Shown here: piece after piece, positions 42,822 to 52,517 of the stretch
How positions within the stretch are numbered: position 1 is the stretch's first letter
Layout: each line of letters opens with the position of its first letter
NCBI RefSeq assembly: GCF_037892425.1
Contig: NZ_JBBKTT010000001.1
Location: 4,030,001-4,094,000, forward strand
Origin: Lacibacter sp. H375
GTDB lineage: Bacteria > Bacteroidota > Bacteroidia > Chitinophagales > Chitinophagaceae
Reading direction: 5' to 3'
DNA: 64,000 nucleotides
Notes under the pieces: model-generated
The model's database searches: none
Seen by the model: only the letters and a program-made list of their open reading frames with translations
What the model was told of the DNA's origin: nothing
Program-made: the position numbers and the translations under genes

Positions 42822-44117
42822 AAGTATTATAGTCTAAATAAACAATCACCCATCGCTTCGTTCAAAGAAGCAACTATTCTTGGGCAGGCACCGGATAAAG
42901 GATTGTATTTTCCCGAAAGTATTCCGCAGGTTGATAAAGATCTCATCAGCAATATCGAAAACATCAGCAATGAAGAAATTGCGTTTCGTGTTATCAAACC
43001 ATACGTTGCAAACGAAATAAAAGATGATAAACTGTACCGCATCGTATCGGAAACAGTAAACTTTCCGATGCCGCTGGTAAAGGTTAATGACAATATTTCT
43101 TCGCTTGAATTATTTCACGGACCTACATTGGCATTTAAAGATGTTGGCGCAAGGTTTATGAGTCGTTGCCTTGGACAGTTTGTAAGAGGCGCTGATAAAA
43201 AAGTAACCGTACTTGTTGCGACCAGTGGCGATACAGGTGGTGCTGTTGCAAATGGTTTTTACAATGTGGAAGGAGTGGAGGTGGTGATCCTCTATCCAAG
43301 TGGTAAAGTAAGCAGTGTGCAGGAAAAACAATTAACCACACTTGGCAACAATATTCATGCACTCGAAGTAAACGGAACCTTTGATGATTGTCAGCAATTG
43401 GTGAAACAGGCTTTTACAGATACAGAATTGAACAAAGAATTATTTCTTACATCAGCCAATTCCATTAACGTAGCAAGATGGTTGCCGCAACAGTTCTACT
43501 ATTTCTTTGCGTATAAGCAATGGAAACAAAAAGATGAGCCACCTGTTATTTGTGTACCGAGTGGCAACTTCGGTAATATTTGCGCAGGTATCCTGGCGCA
43601 TATGAGTGGCTTGCCGGTCAATCATTTTATTGCAGCATGTAACGCCAATGACATTGTACCCAACTTCATGCAATCGCAGCAATACCAACCAAAGCCTGCT
43701 GTTGCAACTATCAGCAATGCAATGGATGTGGGTAACCCAAGCAACTTTGTCCGAATACTTGAATTATTTCATCAACAGTTTCCGCAACTGAAAGAAAAGT
43801 TCAGCAGTGTGAGCATTACTGATGAAGAAACAAAAGAAACCATGAAGCGTGTGTATGATGAATTGCATTACACACTCGATCCGCATGGTGCTGTTGGTTA
43901 TTTGGCATTAGAACGATACCTGCAAAAACATGTAACTGATAAAGGCATTTTTCTTGAAACAGCACACCCTGTTAAGTTTTATGATGTGGTGGAACCGGTG
44001 TTGAATCAAACCATACCATTGCCTGATACAGTAAAAGAAATTATTGATCTTCCAAAGAAATCAACACTTATGAATGTTTCGTTTCAAGAGTTGAAAGATT
44101 TTTTGTTGAAAGCCTGA
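42819..44117 (+). CDS. thrC: threonine synthase
   Basis: 432-aa PLP enzyme that converts O-phosphohomoserine to threonine. The PLP lysine is in HGPTLAFKDVGARFMS (about residue 107), and the phosphate loop in VLVATSGDTGGAVANGFY. The N-terminus MKYYSLNKQSP is the normal family start, but its first codon is TTG, with no in-frame ATG near; it is the last base triplet of a CAAATT repeat array. Last gene of thrABC, ending in a two-part hairpin. Confidence 0.94.
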   Translation: MKYYSLNKQSPIASFKEATILGQAPDKGLYFPESIPQVDKDLISNIENISNEEIAFRVIKPYVANEIKDDKLYRIVSETVNFPMPLVKVNDNISSLELFHGPTLAFKDVGARFMSRCLGQFVRGADKKVTVLVATSGDTGGAVANGFYNVEGVEVVILYPSGKVSSVQEKQLTTLGNNIHALEVNGTFDDCQQLVKQAFTDTELNKELFLTSANSINVARWLPQQFYYFFAYKQWKQKDEPPVICVPSGNFGNICAGILAHMSGLPVNHFIAACNANDIVPNFMQSQQYQPKPAVATISNAMDVGNPSNFVRILELFHQQFPQLKEKFSSVSITDEETKETMKRVYDELHYTLDPHGAVGYLALERYLQKHVTDKGIFLETAHPVKFYDVVEPVLNQTIPLPDTVKEIIDLPKKSTLMNVSFQELKDFLLKA

Positions 44118-44157
44118 TATTTATTTCATCAACTAAGCTGTTTTCCCTAAATTGAGC

Positions 44158-44202
44158 AAAGAGTTGCCTGCCGTACATAGAACCGTACGTATGCAACTCT
44201 TT
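44158..44202 (+). terminator. terminator of thrABC
   Basis: Outer stem AAAGAGTTGC / GCAACTCTTT, inner stem CGTAC / GTACG, with the outer stem running into TTTTGC. Confidence 0.78.
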
Positions 44203-44228
44203 TTGCTTTATTAACACTCAAAATCAAT

Positions 44229-45674
44229 ATGGACAGCGAACTACTGATACAAAACTATCAGACCGGCTCTGCATTATTTGACGAAATGCAGAACAGTGGC
44301 CAAATAAGGCTGCCCTATCAAAAGCTGGTCGAGGAACTGAAACAGCACAACATTGCTGATCTCCATCTTAAACACAAGCTGGCAGGTGATCTCTTTATGA
44401 GCCAGGGCATCACATTCACGGTGTACAGCGATGATGCAGGTATTGAACGCATCTTTCCATTCGACATTCTTCCACGCATCATCACCGCTGCCGAATGGGC
44501 GCATGTAGAAAAAGGAATTCAGCAACGGTTAAAAGCTTTGAATCTTTTTTTAAAAGATATCTATCACGACCAACAGATCATTAAAGACAAAATTATTCCT
44601 GCAGAACTCATTGCATCATGTCCGCATTTCCTGCATGAAGTAGCAGGTATTAAAGTGCCGCATGATATTTATGTACACATCTCAGGTATAGATCTTATTC
44701 GTGGTGAAGATGGAACGTTTTATATTCTGGAGGATAACCTACGCACACCATCAGGTGTATCGTATATGTTAGAGAACAGGGAAGTAACAAAACGTTTGTT
44801 CCCTGATCTGCTATCAAATGCAAATGTGCGGATGGTGAATAATTATCCATTGATGTTGCACAATAACTTAATGTCATTATCACCACGCCCGGTTTCTAAT
44901 CCAACTGTTGTATTGTTAACGCCGGGCATTTATAATTCCGCTTATTATGAGCATACATTCCTTGCAAGGCAAATGGGTATTCAGTTGGTGGAAGGAAGAG
45001 ATCTTGTGATCGATAATCACAAAGTGTTTATGAAAACAACCAGTGGTTTGCAACAGGTTGATGTGATCTATCGTCGCATTGATGATGAGTTTATGGATCC
45101 GTTATTGTTTAAACCCGATAGTATGTTAGGTGTACCGGGCATCATGGGCGCTTATCGCAAAGGCACCGTTGCATTAGCGAATGCAGTTGGTAACGGTGTT
45201 GCCGATGATAAAGCCGTATATGCTTATGTACCTGCAATGATCAAATATTATTTGAATGAAGAAACTATTCTTCCCAATGTTCCTACTTACCAGATGAGTA
45301 ATGATGATGAGCGCAACTATGTATTTGACAACATGCATAAGATGGTGGTGAAACGCACCAACCAAAGCGGTGGTTATGGCATGCTCATGGGCAACAAAGC
45401 GACTGAAGAAGAAATGCGTTTATTTAAGGATGCAATAATAAAAAGCCCGAGAGAGTTTATTGCACAACCGATCATTCAATTATCAACTGTCCCTTGTTTT
45501 ATTGATGGTGAATTGAAAGCACGGCATGTTGATCTTCGTCCATATGCATTGTGCGGACCGGATGGTATCAAGATCGTTCCTGGTGGATTAACAAGAGTTG
45601 CACTGAAAGAAGGCTCGCTTGTTGTAAACTCATCACAAGGTGGGGGAAGTAAAGACACCTGGGTGATTGATTAG
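44229..45674 (+). CDS. circularly permuted ATP-grasp type 2 protein
   Basis: 481-aa protein of the circularly permuted ATP-grasp (DUF404/DUF407) family, predicted peptide or amide ligases. Landmarks: LNLFLKDIYHDQQIIKDKIIP, DLIRGEDGTFYILEDNLRTPSGVSYMLENR, VDVIYRRIDDEFMDP, VKRTNQSGGYGMLMG and a C-terminal DLRPYALCGPDGIKIVPGGLTRVA. It is the first of three genes (ATP-grasp, alpha-E, transglutaminase-like) that occur together in many bacteria; the product of the pathway is not known. The spacer to the next gene holds an AAATCNN heptad array. Confidence 0.9.
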   Translation: MDSELLIQNYQTGSALFDEMQNSGQIRLPYQKLVEELKQHNIADLHLKHKLAGDLFMSQGITFTVYSDDAGIERIFPFDILPRIITAAEWAHVEKGIQQRLKALNLFLKDIYHDQQIIKDKIIPAELIASCPHFLHEVAGIKVPHDIYVHISGIDLIRGEDGTFYILEDNLRTPSGVSYMLENREVTKRLFPDLLSNANVRMVNNYPLMLHNNLMSLSPRPVSNPTVVLLTPGIYNSAYYEHTFLARQMGIQLVEGRDLVIDNHKVFMKTTSGLQQVDVIYRRIDDEFMDPLLFKPDSMLGVPGIMGAYRKGTVALANAVGNGVADDKAVYAYVPAMIKYYLNEETILPNVPTYQMSNDDERNYVFDNMHKMVVKRTNQSGGYGMLMGNKATEEEMRLFKDAIIKSPREFIAQPIIQLSTVPCFIDGELKARHVDLRPYALCGPDGIKIVPGGLTRVALKEGSLVVNSSQGGGSKDTWVID

Positions 45675-45700
45675 GTACGAAGTGAAATGAACGAGATAGA

Positions 45701-45735
45701 AAATCTGAAATCATAAATCTAAAATCATAACTCAT
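45701..45735 (+). repeat. AAATCNN heptad array ending 2 bases before an ATG
   Basis: Five consecutive 7-base units: AAATCTG, AAATCAT, AAATCTA, AAATCAT, AACTCAT. Then two bases and the ATG of the alpha-E gene at 45738. The same design is seen at 60024-60058. Confidence 0.8.
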
Positions 45736-45737
45736 AC

Positions 45738-46679
45738 ATGTTATCCCGTGTTGCCGATTCAATGTTCTGGATGAACCGTTATATGGAACGGGCCGAAGGT
45801 TTGTTGCGTGTATTACTCACCAACTATGTTTTGTCGCTCGATAAAGGACCGTATGGAGTTCATTCATGGAGACCAGTGCTGGAAACATTTGGTAATCTTT
45901 CCGATGAAGAAATGAAGCAGATCGAATATTCATCTGCCAACACATTGCAATATCTTATCCTGAGCAGGGCAAACAGCAATTCTCTCCGTAGCATCATTAA
46001 TAAAGCAAGGGAAAATGCAAGAGGCATGCAGGATCATATTACTAAAGAAGTGTGGGAAGAGGTGAACCTCATGTATCATACCGTTAATCAGCCGGGCCTC
46101 GAAAAAAAATTATCAGGTGCAGAAGCGTTACCCAGTATCGATAAATTATTAAAGCTCTCCTTAACCTACGTAGGTGTTATTGATACCACCATGCCACGAG
46201 GTATGGGTTGGAACTTTATGAATATTGGCCGGTTGATTGAACGTGCAGTGCTTACAGCCGATGTTACTTACAAACAATTTGAACAGATCAATTTTGACCT
46301 GGATGATCATAAGGATATTCTTTATTGGCGAAATCTTTTGCTTTCTCTTTCAGGTTATGAGTTACACATGAAAAATTACCAGGGCAGTGAAACAAATATG
46401 AATGTGCTGCATCAGGCTATCTTCAATCATCATTTTCCACGTTCTGCCGTTTACTCGCTTTCACGTACAGAAAGGTATCTCACAGAAGTGTTGGAAGAAA
46501 ATGAGCCTCCACAAAAACAAATGATCTATCGTGAATTTGGGCGTATTTACAGCCGTGTAAAATTTGCAGATGAAAGCTCCATCAAACAGATTACATTGCA
46601 ACGCTTTCTGCAGGATACCAAACAGGACCTGCTGAAATTTTCGCATGTATTAGGTCAACAATTTTTCTCGTACGCTTAG
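45738..46679 (+). CDS. alpha-E domain protein
   Basis: 313-aa all-helical protein of the alpha-E family. It starts MLSRVADSMFWMNRYMERAEGLLRVLL, the family's signature, with further pieces at ARENARGMQDHITKEVWEEVNLMYH and PRGMGWNFMNIGRLIERAVLTADV. The family always travels with the circularly permuted ATP-grasp protein, found here just upstream, and is thought to be its partner. No catalytic residue is assigned. Confidence 0.9.
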   Translation: MLSRVADSMFWMNRYMERAEGLLRVLLTNYVLSLDKGPYGVHSWRPVLETFGNLSDEEMKQIEYSSANTLQYLILSRANSNSLRSIINKARENARGMQDHITKEVWEEVNLMYHTVNQPGLEKKLSGAEALPSIDKLLKLSLTYVGVIDTTMPRGMGWNFMNIGRLIERAVLTADVTYKQFEQINFDLDDHKDILYWRNLLLSLSGYELHMKNYQGSETNMNVLHQAIFNHHFPRSAVYSLSRTERYLTEVLEENEPPQKQMIYREFGRIYSRVKFADESSIKQITLQRFLQDTKQDLLKFSHVLGQQFFSYA

Positions 46680-46691
46680 TAACAATAAAGG

Positions 46692-47636
46692 ATGCCCGTT
46701 TTTCAGATCCATCACGTAACTAAATATACTTACAACAGGCCTGTAAAGGAAAGTGTGAACCAGTTACGTATTTACCCTGTTGCATCAGATCAGCAGGAAA
46801 TTTTACAACACGAAGTAAATATTACTACCGATCCTGAACTGTTTTTCTTTCTTGACTATTGGGGAAACCGGTGTGCAGATTTCAGTTTATTGGCAGCACA
46901 TGCGTCATTGATCATCGACAGCCGAGTAGTGGTGCGTACCATTGGTAAGGAATCGATTCCCTTTGTTAAAAGCACTAGAGAAGAATTGCAGGAGATAGTA
47001 GCATCAGATTTTCATTTGCTTGAACTTTCAAGACCTGAAGAAATACTCGCTTCTAAAGCATTGCAACAGATCTTAACCTCACTCGATTGTGAACACAAAA
47101 CGGTGATGGAGATCGTGGAAGCATGTTCAGGCTATATCTTTTCTGAATTCAAATACATAAAAGGCATCACCAATATTGAAACAACAGTTGATGAAATACT
47201 GGAGCATCGTAGTGGTGTGTGCCAGGATTTTGCGCACGTGTTGCTGCAGTTGTTGCGAAGCATGGGTATTCCAAGCCGGTACGTAAGCGGCTATATCTGT
47301 CCGAATAAAAATGGTATGCGTGGCGAAGGCGCAACACATGCCTGGGTGGAAGCCTATATACCTCAACTGGGTTGGGTGGGTATCGATCCAACCAATAATG
47401 TATGGGTTACAACGCACCATATTAAGCTGGCTGTTGGTCGTGATTTTAACGCCTGTACACCAATAAAAGGGACTTTTAAAGGGCTGGCCAAACAAACACT
47501 CTCCGTGTATGTATCTGTAGGTTATGAAGATGGTCAGGTGTTTGAAGAACTTAATGACGTGCAAATGCAGATAACTGAATCAGTGAAAGAAGCAGAGCGT
47601 ATTGCAGCTGAAGAAGCAGCCCAGCAGCAGCAATAA
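46692..47636 (+). CDS. transglutaminase-like protease-fold protein
   Basis: 314-aa cytoplasmic protein with an N-terminal bacterial transglutaminase-like beta domain (about 1-85) and a papain-like transglutaminase core. The triad is visible as GVCQDFAHVLLQLLRSMGIPSRYVSGY (Cys), THAWVEAYIPQLGWVGIDPTNN (His, Asp). It may cleave or form amide bonds in products of the ATP-grasp protein. It is 12 bases after the alpha-E gene. The last 20 residues are Ala/Glu/Gln-rich. Confidence 0.88.
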   Translation: MPVFQIHHVTKYTYNRPVKESVNQLRIYPVASDQQEILQHEVNITTDPELFFFLDYWGNRCADFSLLAAHASLIIDSRVVVRTIGKESIPFVKSTREELQEIVASDFHLLELSRPEEILASKALQQILTSLDCEHKTVMEIVEACSGYIFSEFKYIKGITNIETTVDEILEHRSGVCQDFAHVLLQLLRSMGIPSRYVSGYICPNKNGMRGEGATHAWVEAYIPQLGWVGIDPTNNVWVTTHHIKLAVGRDFNACTPIKGTFKGLAKQTLSVYVSVGYEDGQVFEELNDVQMQITESVKEAERIAAEEAAQQQQ

Positions 47637-47750
47637 ACCGTATTTCTGTCTCTACAAAAGTCTAGTGGTTTTACTACAGGCAAAAGCAATTTTTCAACTT
47701 AACTTCACATTACAATAAACCAATATCCTAAAACCAAAACCTGTGTCCAC

Positions 47751-48005
47751 ATGAAAAAGCCATTATTCTTCGACGATCAGGCACATATTGCCGAACAATT
47801 TACCATTGTTGAAGACCACACCAGCCAATTAGCCGCTTTAGCCTTTCACAAAGTAAATGCTTACAAACTTTCCTTACAGAACCAGGCCTACTGTATGAGC
47901 CGGGCTGAGCTACGAAGTCTCCTTCAATCAACGCTGTTCAACTATGTTCACCCTTGCACAGTGTTGCAGATGGTCAGTTATTTCGACGACAGCAGCGATA
48001 ATTGA
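47751..48005 (+). CDS. 84-aa hypothetical protein
   Basis: Small soluble protein, not recognised. MKKPLFFDDQAHIAEQFTIVEDHTSQLAALAFHKVNAYKLSL then a helical part with one Cys pair (Cys48 and Cys69), ending in FDDSSDN. No signal peptide or membrane segment. It follows the transglutaminase gene by 114 bases and might belong with the ATP-grasp cluster; the gap shows no terminator. Confidence 0.55.
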   Translation: MKKPLFFDDQAHIAEQFTIVEDHTSQLAALAFHKVNAYKLSLQNQAYCMSRAELRSLLQSTLFNYVHPCTVLQMVSYFDDSSDN

Positions 48006-48077
48006 TTTTTATTTTTATTTGTCGGTTCATTGCTGAAATTTGCAGGAACTATCAGTTGAAAGATAGGGATGTGAAGT

Positions 48078-48644
48078 ATGCATGATATTGAACCTTTTTA
48101 CAACTGGCGTCATATTTATGTGAGCGAAGAAGATGAGCACTCACCGTTCTATGGCCGTCAATACTCCGAGTTTGAGTACTCTCAAACTGTTTACAATTAT
48201 TATATCCATCCGCAATGGGATGAGTTCGGCAGCCGTACGTTGTACCTGAAAATATTGATGGCCGATTACGCCGAGCAATATGCCATCATCGAAATGCTGG
48301 GCGAATGGAACGATGCAATTGAAAATGACATCATGGAACTGAAGCGTGAGGTGATCGATAAATTGATGGCGGAAGGCATTTATAAATTTATCATTGTAGC
48401 TGAAAATGTACTCAACTTCCACAGCAGTGAAAAAGATTATTACGAAGAATGGTATGAAAACTGTGCTGATGAAAATGGCTGGACAATTATCCTGAATATG
48501 CCAGAACAGACACAGTACGATTTCAAAAAATTAAAACTCAACCGCTATCTTGAACTGATGGAACTCGATAACTGGCGTATTTATAAACCTTATCACCTGT
48601 TTAAAAAAATTGATGGCGAACTTAACCAACGGTTACTGGTTTAA
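48078..48644 (+). CDS. 188-aa hypothetical protein
   Basis: Acidic soluble protein rich in Tyr, Trp and Glu (about 25 Tyr/Trp residues). It starts MHDIEPFYNWRHIYVSEEDEHSPFYG and has a helical middle (EYAIIEMLGEWNDAIENDIMELKREVIDKLMAEGIYKFIIVAENVLNFH-like order), ending DNWRIYKPYHLFKKIDGELNQRLLV. No domain is recognised; it looks like a conserved hypothetical of related bacteria. Codon use is normal for the region. Confidence 0.68.
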   Translation: MHDIEPFYNWRHIYVSEEDEHSPFYGRQYSEFEYSQTVYNYYIHPQWDEFGSRTLYLKILMADYAEQYAIIEMLGEWNDAIENDIMELKREVIDKLMAEGIYKFIIVAENVLNFHSSEKDYYEEWYENCADENGWTIILNMPEQTQYDFKKLKLNRYLELMELDNWRIYKPYHLFKKIDGELNQRLLV

Positions 48645-48742
48645 GAAGCGGGGAAAATACCCTTTAGTAGGTACAGCATATGTCATTTATAAAAGTAAAA
48701 TTTGCAGTGTGTAATTCGCTTTTCATTCCCAAACTAAATTGT

Positions 48743-49561
48743 ATGTATCAAAAAAAACTTTTTACAGCATTGCTTATTTCTGCTTTAAGCATTACCTCAT
48801 TAGTAGCACAGTCAACACTCGATGAGCAATCGGGAGGTAGTGCACCCGTGAACGTGAAACCACCGGCTGAAAAAACGGATAAGCACAAAATGAATATTGT
48901 AAAAGTGAACCTCATGGCCCTCGCTTTTAAAAACTATTCATTTCAGTACGAGCGTGTACTAACAAAGAAGATCTCAGTAGCTCTTGGTATTCGAAGCATG
49001 CCATCCGGGAACTTACCATTTGTGAATAATTACGCAGACGATATTGCTGATGGAGATGCAGATCTTGAAGCAAATATCCGTGCATTAAAAGTTGGCAACT
49101 TTGCAATTACTCCGGAGGTCCGTTTTTACCTGAATAAGAAAGGGTATGGCCGTGGATTTTACATTGCACCCTACTACCGTTATGCAAAATTTAATTCAGA
49201 CGAATTGCCGATAACATTTGATGGTGATGCAAATACAACAAAAACCATCAAGTTAAATGGAGATATTACAACTCATAGTGGTGGAGTGATGATTGGTGCG
49301 CAATGGCATTTAGGTAAAGTTGTTACTTTGGATTGGTGGATAGCTGGGGCACATTATGGAACAAGTAATGGAACATTAAACGGTGTACCATCATCCAGTC
49401 TTTCGGCAAACGAACAAACTGAAATTAAAAATACAATTGAGTCGTTGGATCTTCCGCTAACAAAAATTTCTGCTGAAGTAAGTGCGAATAATATCAAAGC
49501 AATTATTGACGGTCCTTGGGGCGGAGTTAGAGCAGGGCTAACAATCGGTATTAAATTTTAA
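48743..49561 (+). CDS. outer-membrane beta-barrel protein
   Basis: 272-aa exported protein. The start at MYQKKLFTALLISALS is preferred because it gives a normal signal peptide cut after LVA before Gln, and a TAAAATTTG element lies about 40 bases upstream, downstream of the longer frame's ATG. The mature part is beta-rich (VNLMALAFKNYSFQYERVLTKKISVALGIR, FYIAPYYRYAKF, GVMIGAQWHLGKVVTLDWWIAGAHYG) and ends GGVRAGLTIGIKF, a C-terminal barrel strand. It resembles DUF3575-type barrels. A terminator follows. Confidence 0.78.
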   Translation: MYQKKLFTALLISALSITSLVAQSTLDEQSGGSAPVNVKPPAEKTDKHKMNIVKVNLMALAFKNYSFQYERVLTKKISVALGIRSMPSGNLPFVNNYADDIADGDADLEANIRALKVGNFAITPEVRFYLNKKGYGRGFYIAPYYRYAKFNSDELPITFDGDANTTKTIKLNGDITTHSGGVMIGAQWHLGKVVTLDWWIAGAHYGTSNGTLNGVPSSSLSANEQTEIKNTIESLDLPLTKISAEVSANNIKAIIDGPWGGVRAGLTIGIKF

Positions 49562-49585
49562 TTATTAGAATAAACAATCATATTT

Positions 49586-49614
49586 AAAAATGCCCCGTAA
49601 AATGGGGCATTTTT
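49586..49614 (+). terminator. terminator of the barrel gene
   Basis: A perfect 11-bp stem (AAAAATGCCCC / GGGGCATTTTT) with a 7-base loop, 25 bases after the stop, in a T-run. Confidence 0.92.
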
Positions 49615-49660
49615 TATTACATTAATCATGGTTATCTGTCTTTTGAACATGTTCCTACCC

Positions 49661-49668
49661 TAAATTTG
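49661..49668 (+). promoter_or_regulatory. -7 element (TAAATTTG) of the sdh operon
   Basis: TAAATTTG fully matches TANNTTTG, 24 bases before the sdhC ATG at 49693. The best upstream TTTG gives a spacer of only 15 bases, so the -33 element is unclear. Confidence 0.55.
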
Positions 49669-49692
49669 CAACGGCTTTCCAAAACAACTTTT

Positions 49693-50400
49693 ATGACATT
49701 CAAGCAAATGTTCACTTCTTCCATCGGGAAAAAATTGGTAATGGGTCTTACAGGCTTATTCCTTATAACATTTTTAATAGTACATGTTAGTATCAATGCC
49801 TGCGTTTTTGCAGACTTGTTTAATCCCGATGATAACGGGCAAATGTTCAATAAAGCAGCTCACTTCATGGGCTCAACGGTGCTCATCCGTATCATGGAAG
49901 TTGGCTTAATGGCGGGTATTTTACTTCACATCATTCAAGGCTACATGCTGGAATTGCAGAACAGGCAAACAAGATCTGTTGGTTACGATGTTTCCATGGG
50001 AAGCAAAGGCAGCAAATGGTACAGCCGCAGCATGGGCTTGTTAGGCACATTGCTTTTACTATTCTTTGTTTTACACTTCAGCCATTTCTGGGTACCTGCA
50101 CGTTTTACACATGCAGGTCTTGATATGCCGGTTAACTACAACGGCGTTGATATGCACGATATGTTCAGCTTAATGAAAGTTACTTTCAGCGAACTGTGGG
50201 TGGTGATTGCATACCTCATTGGCTGCTTCTCTCTGTTCTGGCATTTAATGCATGGTTTCCAAAGTGCTTTCCGTACAGTAGGTGTAAGCAACAATCGTTA
50301 TCTCCTGATGTTAAATACGATTGGTATTGGCTTCTCTATTATTGTATCGGTTTTGTTTGCGTTGATGCCAGTTGCTTTTCACCTGAAATGGATTGAATAA
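49693..50400 (+). CDS. sdhC: succinate dehydrogenase cytochrome b subunit
   Basis: 235-aa inner-membrane subunit that anchors succinate dehydrogenase/fumarate reductase and binds heme b and quinone. The start at MTFKQMFTSSIGKKLVMGLTGLF is chosen because it begins the family sequence; an ATG 9 codons upstream lies close to the predicted transcription start. Five hydrophobic helices are visible, with conserved His residues in FLIVHVSIN, ILLHIIQGYM, VLHFSHFW and FWHLMHGFQSAFRTVG, the pattern of the dihemic single-subunit type. First gene of sdhCAB. Confidence 0.92.
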   Translation: MTFKQMFTSSIGKKLVMGLTGLFLITFLIVHVSINACVFADLFNPDDNGQMFNKAAHFMGSTVLIRIMEVGLMAGILLHIIQGYMLELQNRQTRSVGYDVSMGSKGSKWYSRSMGLLGTLLLLFFVLHFSHFWVPARFTHAGLDMPVNYNGVDMHDMFSLMKVTFSELWVVIAYLIGCFSLFWHLMHGFQSAFRTVGVSNNRYLLMLNTIGIGFSIIVSVLFALMPVAFHLKWIE

Positions 50401-50433
50401 GTTTTTTGATGCTGCCTGCAACACTGTTCAAGT

Positions 50434-50442
50434 GTGCGACGC
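50434..50442. repeat. dispersed GTGCGACGC element, partial copy 3
   Basis: The 9-base core GTGCGACGC preceded by TTCAAGT, in the 124-base spacer between sdhC and sdhA. The right half differs from the two full copies (AACAAAAGCC in place of CAATGCAGC). Confidence 0.45.
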
Positions 50443-50524
50443 AACAAAAGCCGAATAGATAACACAAAAGCTGACTACATAAAAAATACCTTATAAATTG
50501 TACGATAACCGAATTTGATACGAT

Positions 50525-52495
50525 ATGCTCAATTCAAAAATTCCTGCCGGTCCGTTAGATACTAAATGGGTAAATTATAAAAACAGCTGTAAACTGGTGA
50601 ACCCTGCCAACAAACGCAGTCTTGAAGTGATTGTGATTGGTACAGGTTTAGCAGGTGCATCTGCAGCCGCTGCATTAGGTGAACTTGGCTATAAAGTAAA
50701 AACATTTTGTTTCCAGGATAGTCCACGCCGTGCACACTCTATTGCTGCGCAAGGTGGTATTAACGCTGCCAAAAACTATCAGAACGATGGTGACAGTACT
50801 TATCGTTTGTTCTATGATACGATTAAAGGAGGTGACTATCGTGCACGTGAAGGAAACGTTCATCGTTTGGCAGAAGTAAGTGCCAACATTATTGATCAAT
50901 GTGTGGCGCAAGGTGTTCCTTTTGCACGTGAATATGGTGGTTTGTTAAGCAACCGTTCTTTTGGTGGCACACAGGTACAACGTACATTCTATGCTGCGGG
51001 CCAAACAGGTCAGCAGTTATTAATAGGTGCTTACCAGGCTCTGGAACGCCAGATCGCATTGGGTAATGTAACACAGTATTCACGCCATGAAATGCTGGAT
51101 ATTGTAATGATCGATGGTAAGGCTCGTGGTATTATTGCACGTAACTTAATTACCGGTGAACTGGAGCGTCACTTCGGTCATGCAGTACTGTTATGCAGTG
51201 GTGGTTATGGTAACGTATTCTATCTTTCTACAAACGCTATGGGCAGTAACGTTACTGCTGCATGGAAAGCGCATAAGAAAGGAGCGATGTTTGCCAACCC
51301 TTGTTTCACACAAATTCACCCAACCTGCATTCCTGTAAGTGGTGATCATCAGAGTAAGTTAACCTTGATGAGTGAATCGTTACGTAATGATGGACGTATC
51401 TGGGTGCCGAAGAAACAAGGCGATACAAGAAAGTCTACTGACATTCCTGAAGAAGAAAGAGATTATTATTTAGAAAGAAGATATCCTGCATTTGGTAACC
51501 TCGTTCCCCGTGACGTGGCAAGCCGTGCAGCGAAAGAACGTTGCGATGCCGGTTACGGTGTTGGTACAAGCAAGCAAGCGGTTTATCTCGACTTTGCTGC
51601 AGCCATTCAACGCTACGGAAAAATTGAAGCAGGTAAGCGTGGTATTAATGCCGATGCCGAAACCATTACACAGATGGGTAAGGATGTAGTGAAAGAAAAG
51701 TATGGTAACCTGTTCGACATGTATGCTAAAATCACCGGCGAAAATCCATACGAAGTACCGATGCGTATTTACCCTGCAGTACACTATACAATGGGTGGCT
51801 TATGGGTTGATTATGAACTGATGACGAATATTCCCGGTTTATATTCTTTAGGTGAAGCAAACTTCAGCGACCACGGCGCAAACCGTTTGGGCGCAAGTGC
51901 ATTGATGCAGGGATTGGCTGATGGATACTTCGTTATTCCTTATACAATCGGTAACTATCTCGCCGATGAGATCCGCACCAAGGCAATTCCAACAGATCAT
52001 CCAGCATTTGCTGAAGCTGAAAGCAAAGTGCGTGATCGTATTCATATGCTCATGAACATCAAGGGTACAAAAACCGTTGAAAGTTTCCATAAGCGTTTGG
52101 GTAAGATCATGTGGGATAAATGTGGTATGGCCCGTAATGCGGAAGGGTTGAAACAAGCTATCAAAGAAATTCAACAGCTTAAAAATGAATTCTGGAGCGA
52201 CGTACGCATACCGGGCGAGATTAATGAAATGAATCCTGAGCTTGATAAAGCAAACCGTGTGGCCGACTTTATTGAACTGGGTGAATTGATGTGTTTAGAT
52301 GCCTTGAACCGTGAAGAAAGTTGTGGAGGTCACTTCCGTGAAGAACATCAAACAGAAGACGGTGAAGCATTACGTCACGATGATAAATACATGTATGTTG
52401 CTGCATGGGAAATGAAAGGTGATCATGATTGGCAACTGCACAAAGAAGAGTTGAATTATGAAGTGGTGAAACCAAGTCAACGTTCGTATAAATAA
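50525..52495 (+). CDS. sdhA: succinate dehydrogenase / fumarate reductase flavoprotein subunit
   Basis: 656-aa FAD subunit that oxidises succinate to fumarate. The FAD-binding start [24 protein letters not shown] (about 37-60) is followed by [24 protein letters not shown], whose His binds FAD covalently. Active-site regions include [28 protein letters not shown] (catalytic Arg), and [11 protein letters not shown] and [20 protein letters not shown]. Middle gene of sdhCAB, feeding electrons to menaquinone through SdhB and SdhC. Confidence 0.96.
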   Translation: MLNSKIPAGPLDTKWVNYKNSCKLVNPANKRSLEVIVIGTGLAGASAAAALGELGYKVKTFCFQDSPRRAHSIAAQGGINAAKNYQNDGDSTYRLFYDTIKGGDYRAREGNVHRLAEVSANIIDQCVAQGVPFAREYGGLLSNRSFGGTQVQRTFYAAGQTGQQLLIGAYQALERQIALGNVTQYSRHEMLDIVMIDGKARGIIARNLITGELERHFGHAVLLCSGGYGNVFYLSTNAMGSNVTAAWKAHKKGAMFANPCFTQIHPTCIPVSGDHQSKLTLMSESLRNDGRIWVPKKQGDTRKSTDIPEEERDYYLERRYPAFGNLVPRDVASRAAKERCDAGYGVGTSKQAVYLDFAAAIQRYGKIEAGKRGINADAETITQMGKDVVKEKYGNLFDMYAKITGENPYEVPMRIYPAVHYTMGGLWVDYELMTNIPGLYSLGEANFSDHGANRLGASALMQGLADGYFVIPYTIGNYLADEIRTKAIPTDHPAFAEAESKVRDRIHMLMNIKGTKTVESFHKRLGKIMWDKCGMARNAEGLKQAIKEIQQLKNEFWSDVRIPGEINEMNPELDKANRVADFIELGELMCLDALNREESCGGHFREEHQTEDGEALRHDDKYMYVAAWEMKGDHDWQLHKEELNYEVVKPSQRSYK

Positions 52496-52517
52496 TTTTA
52501 AAATCGCTTTAGATTTT

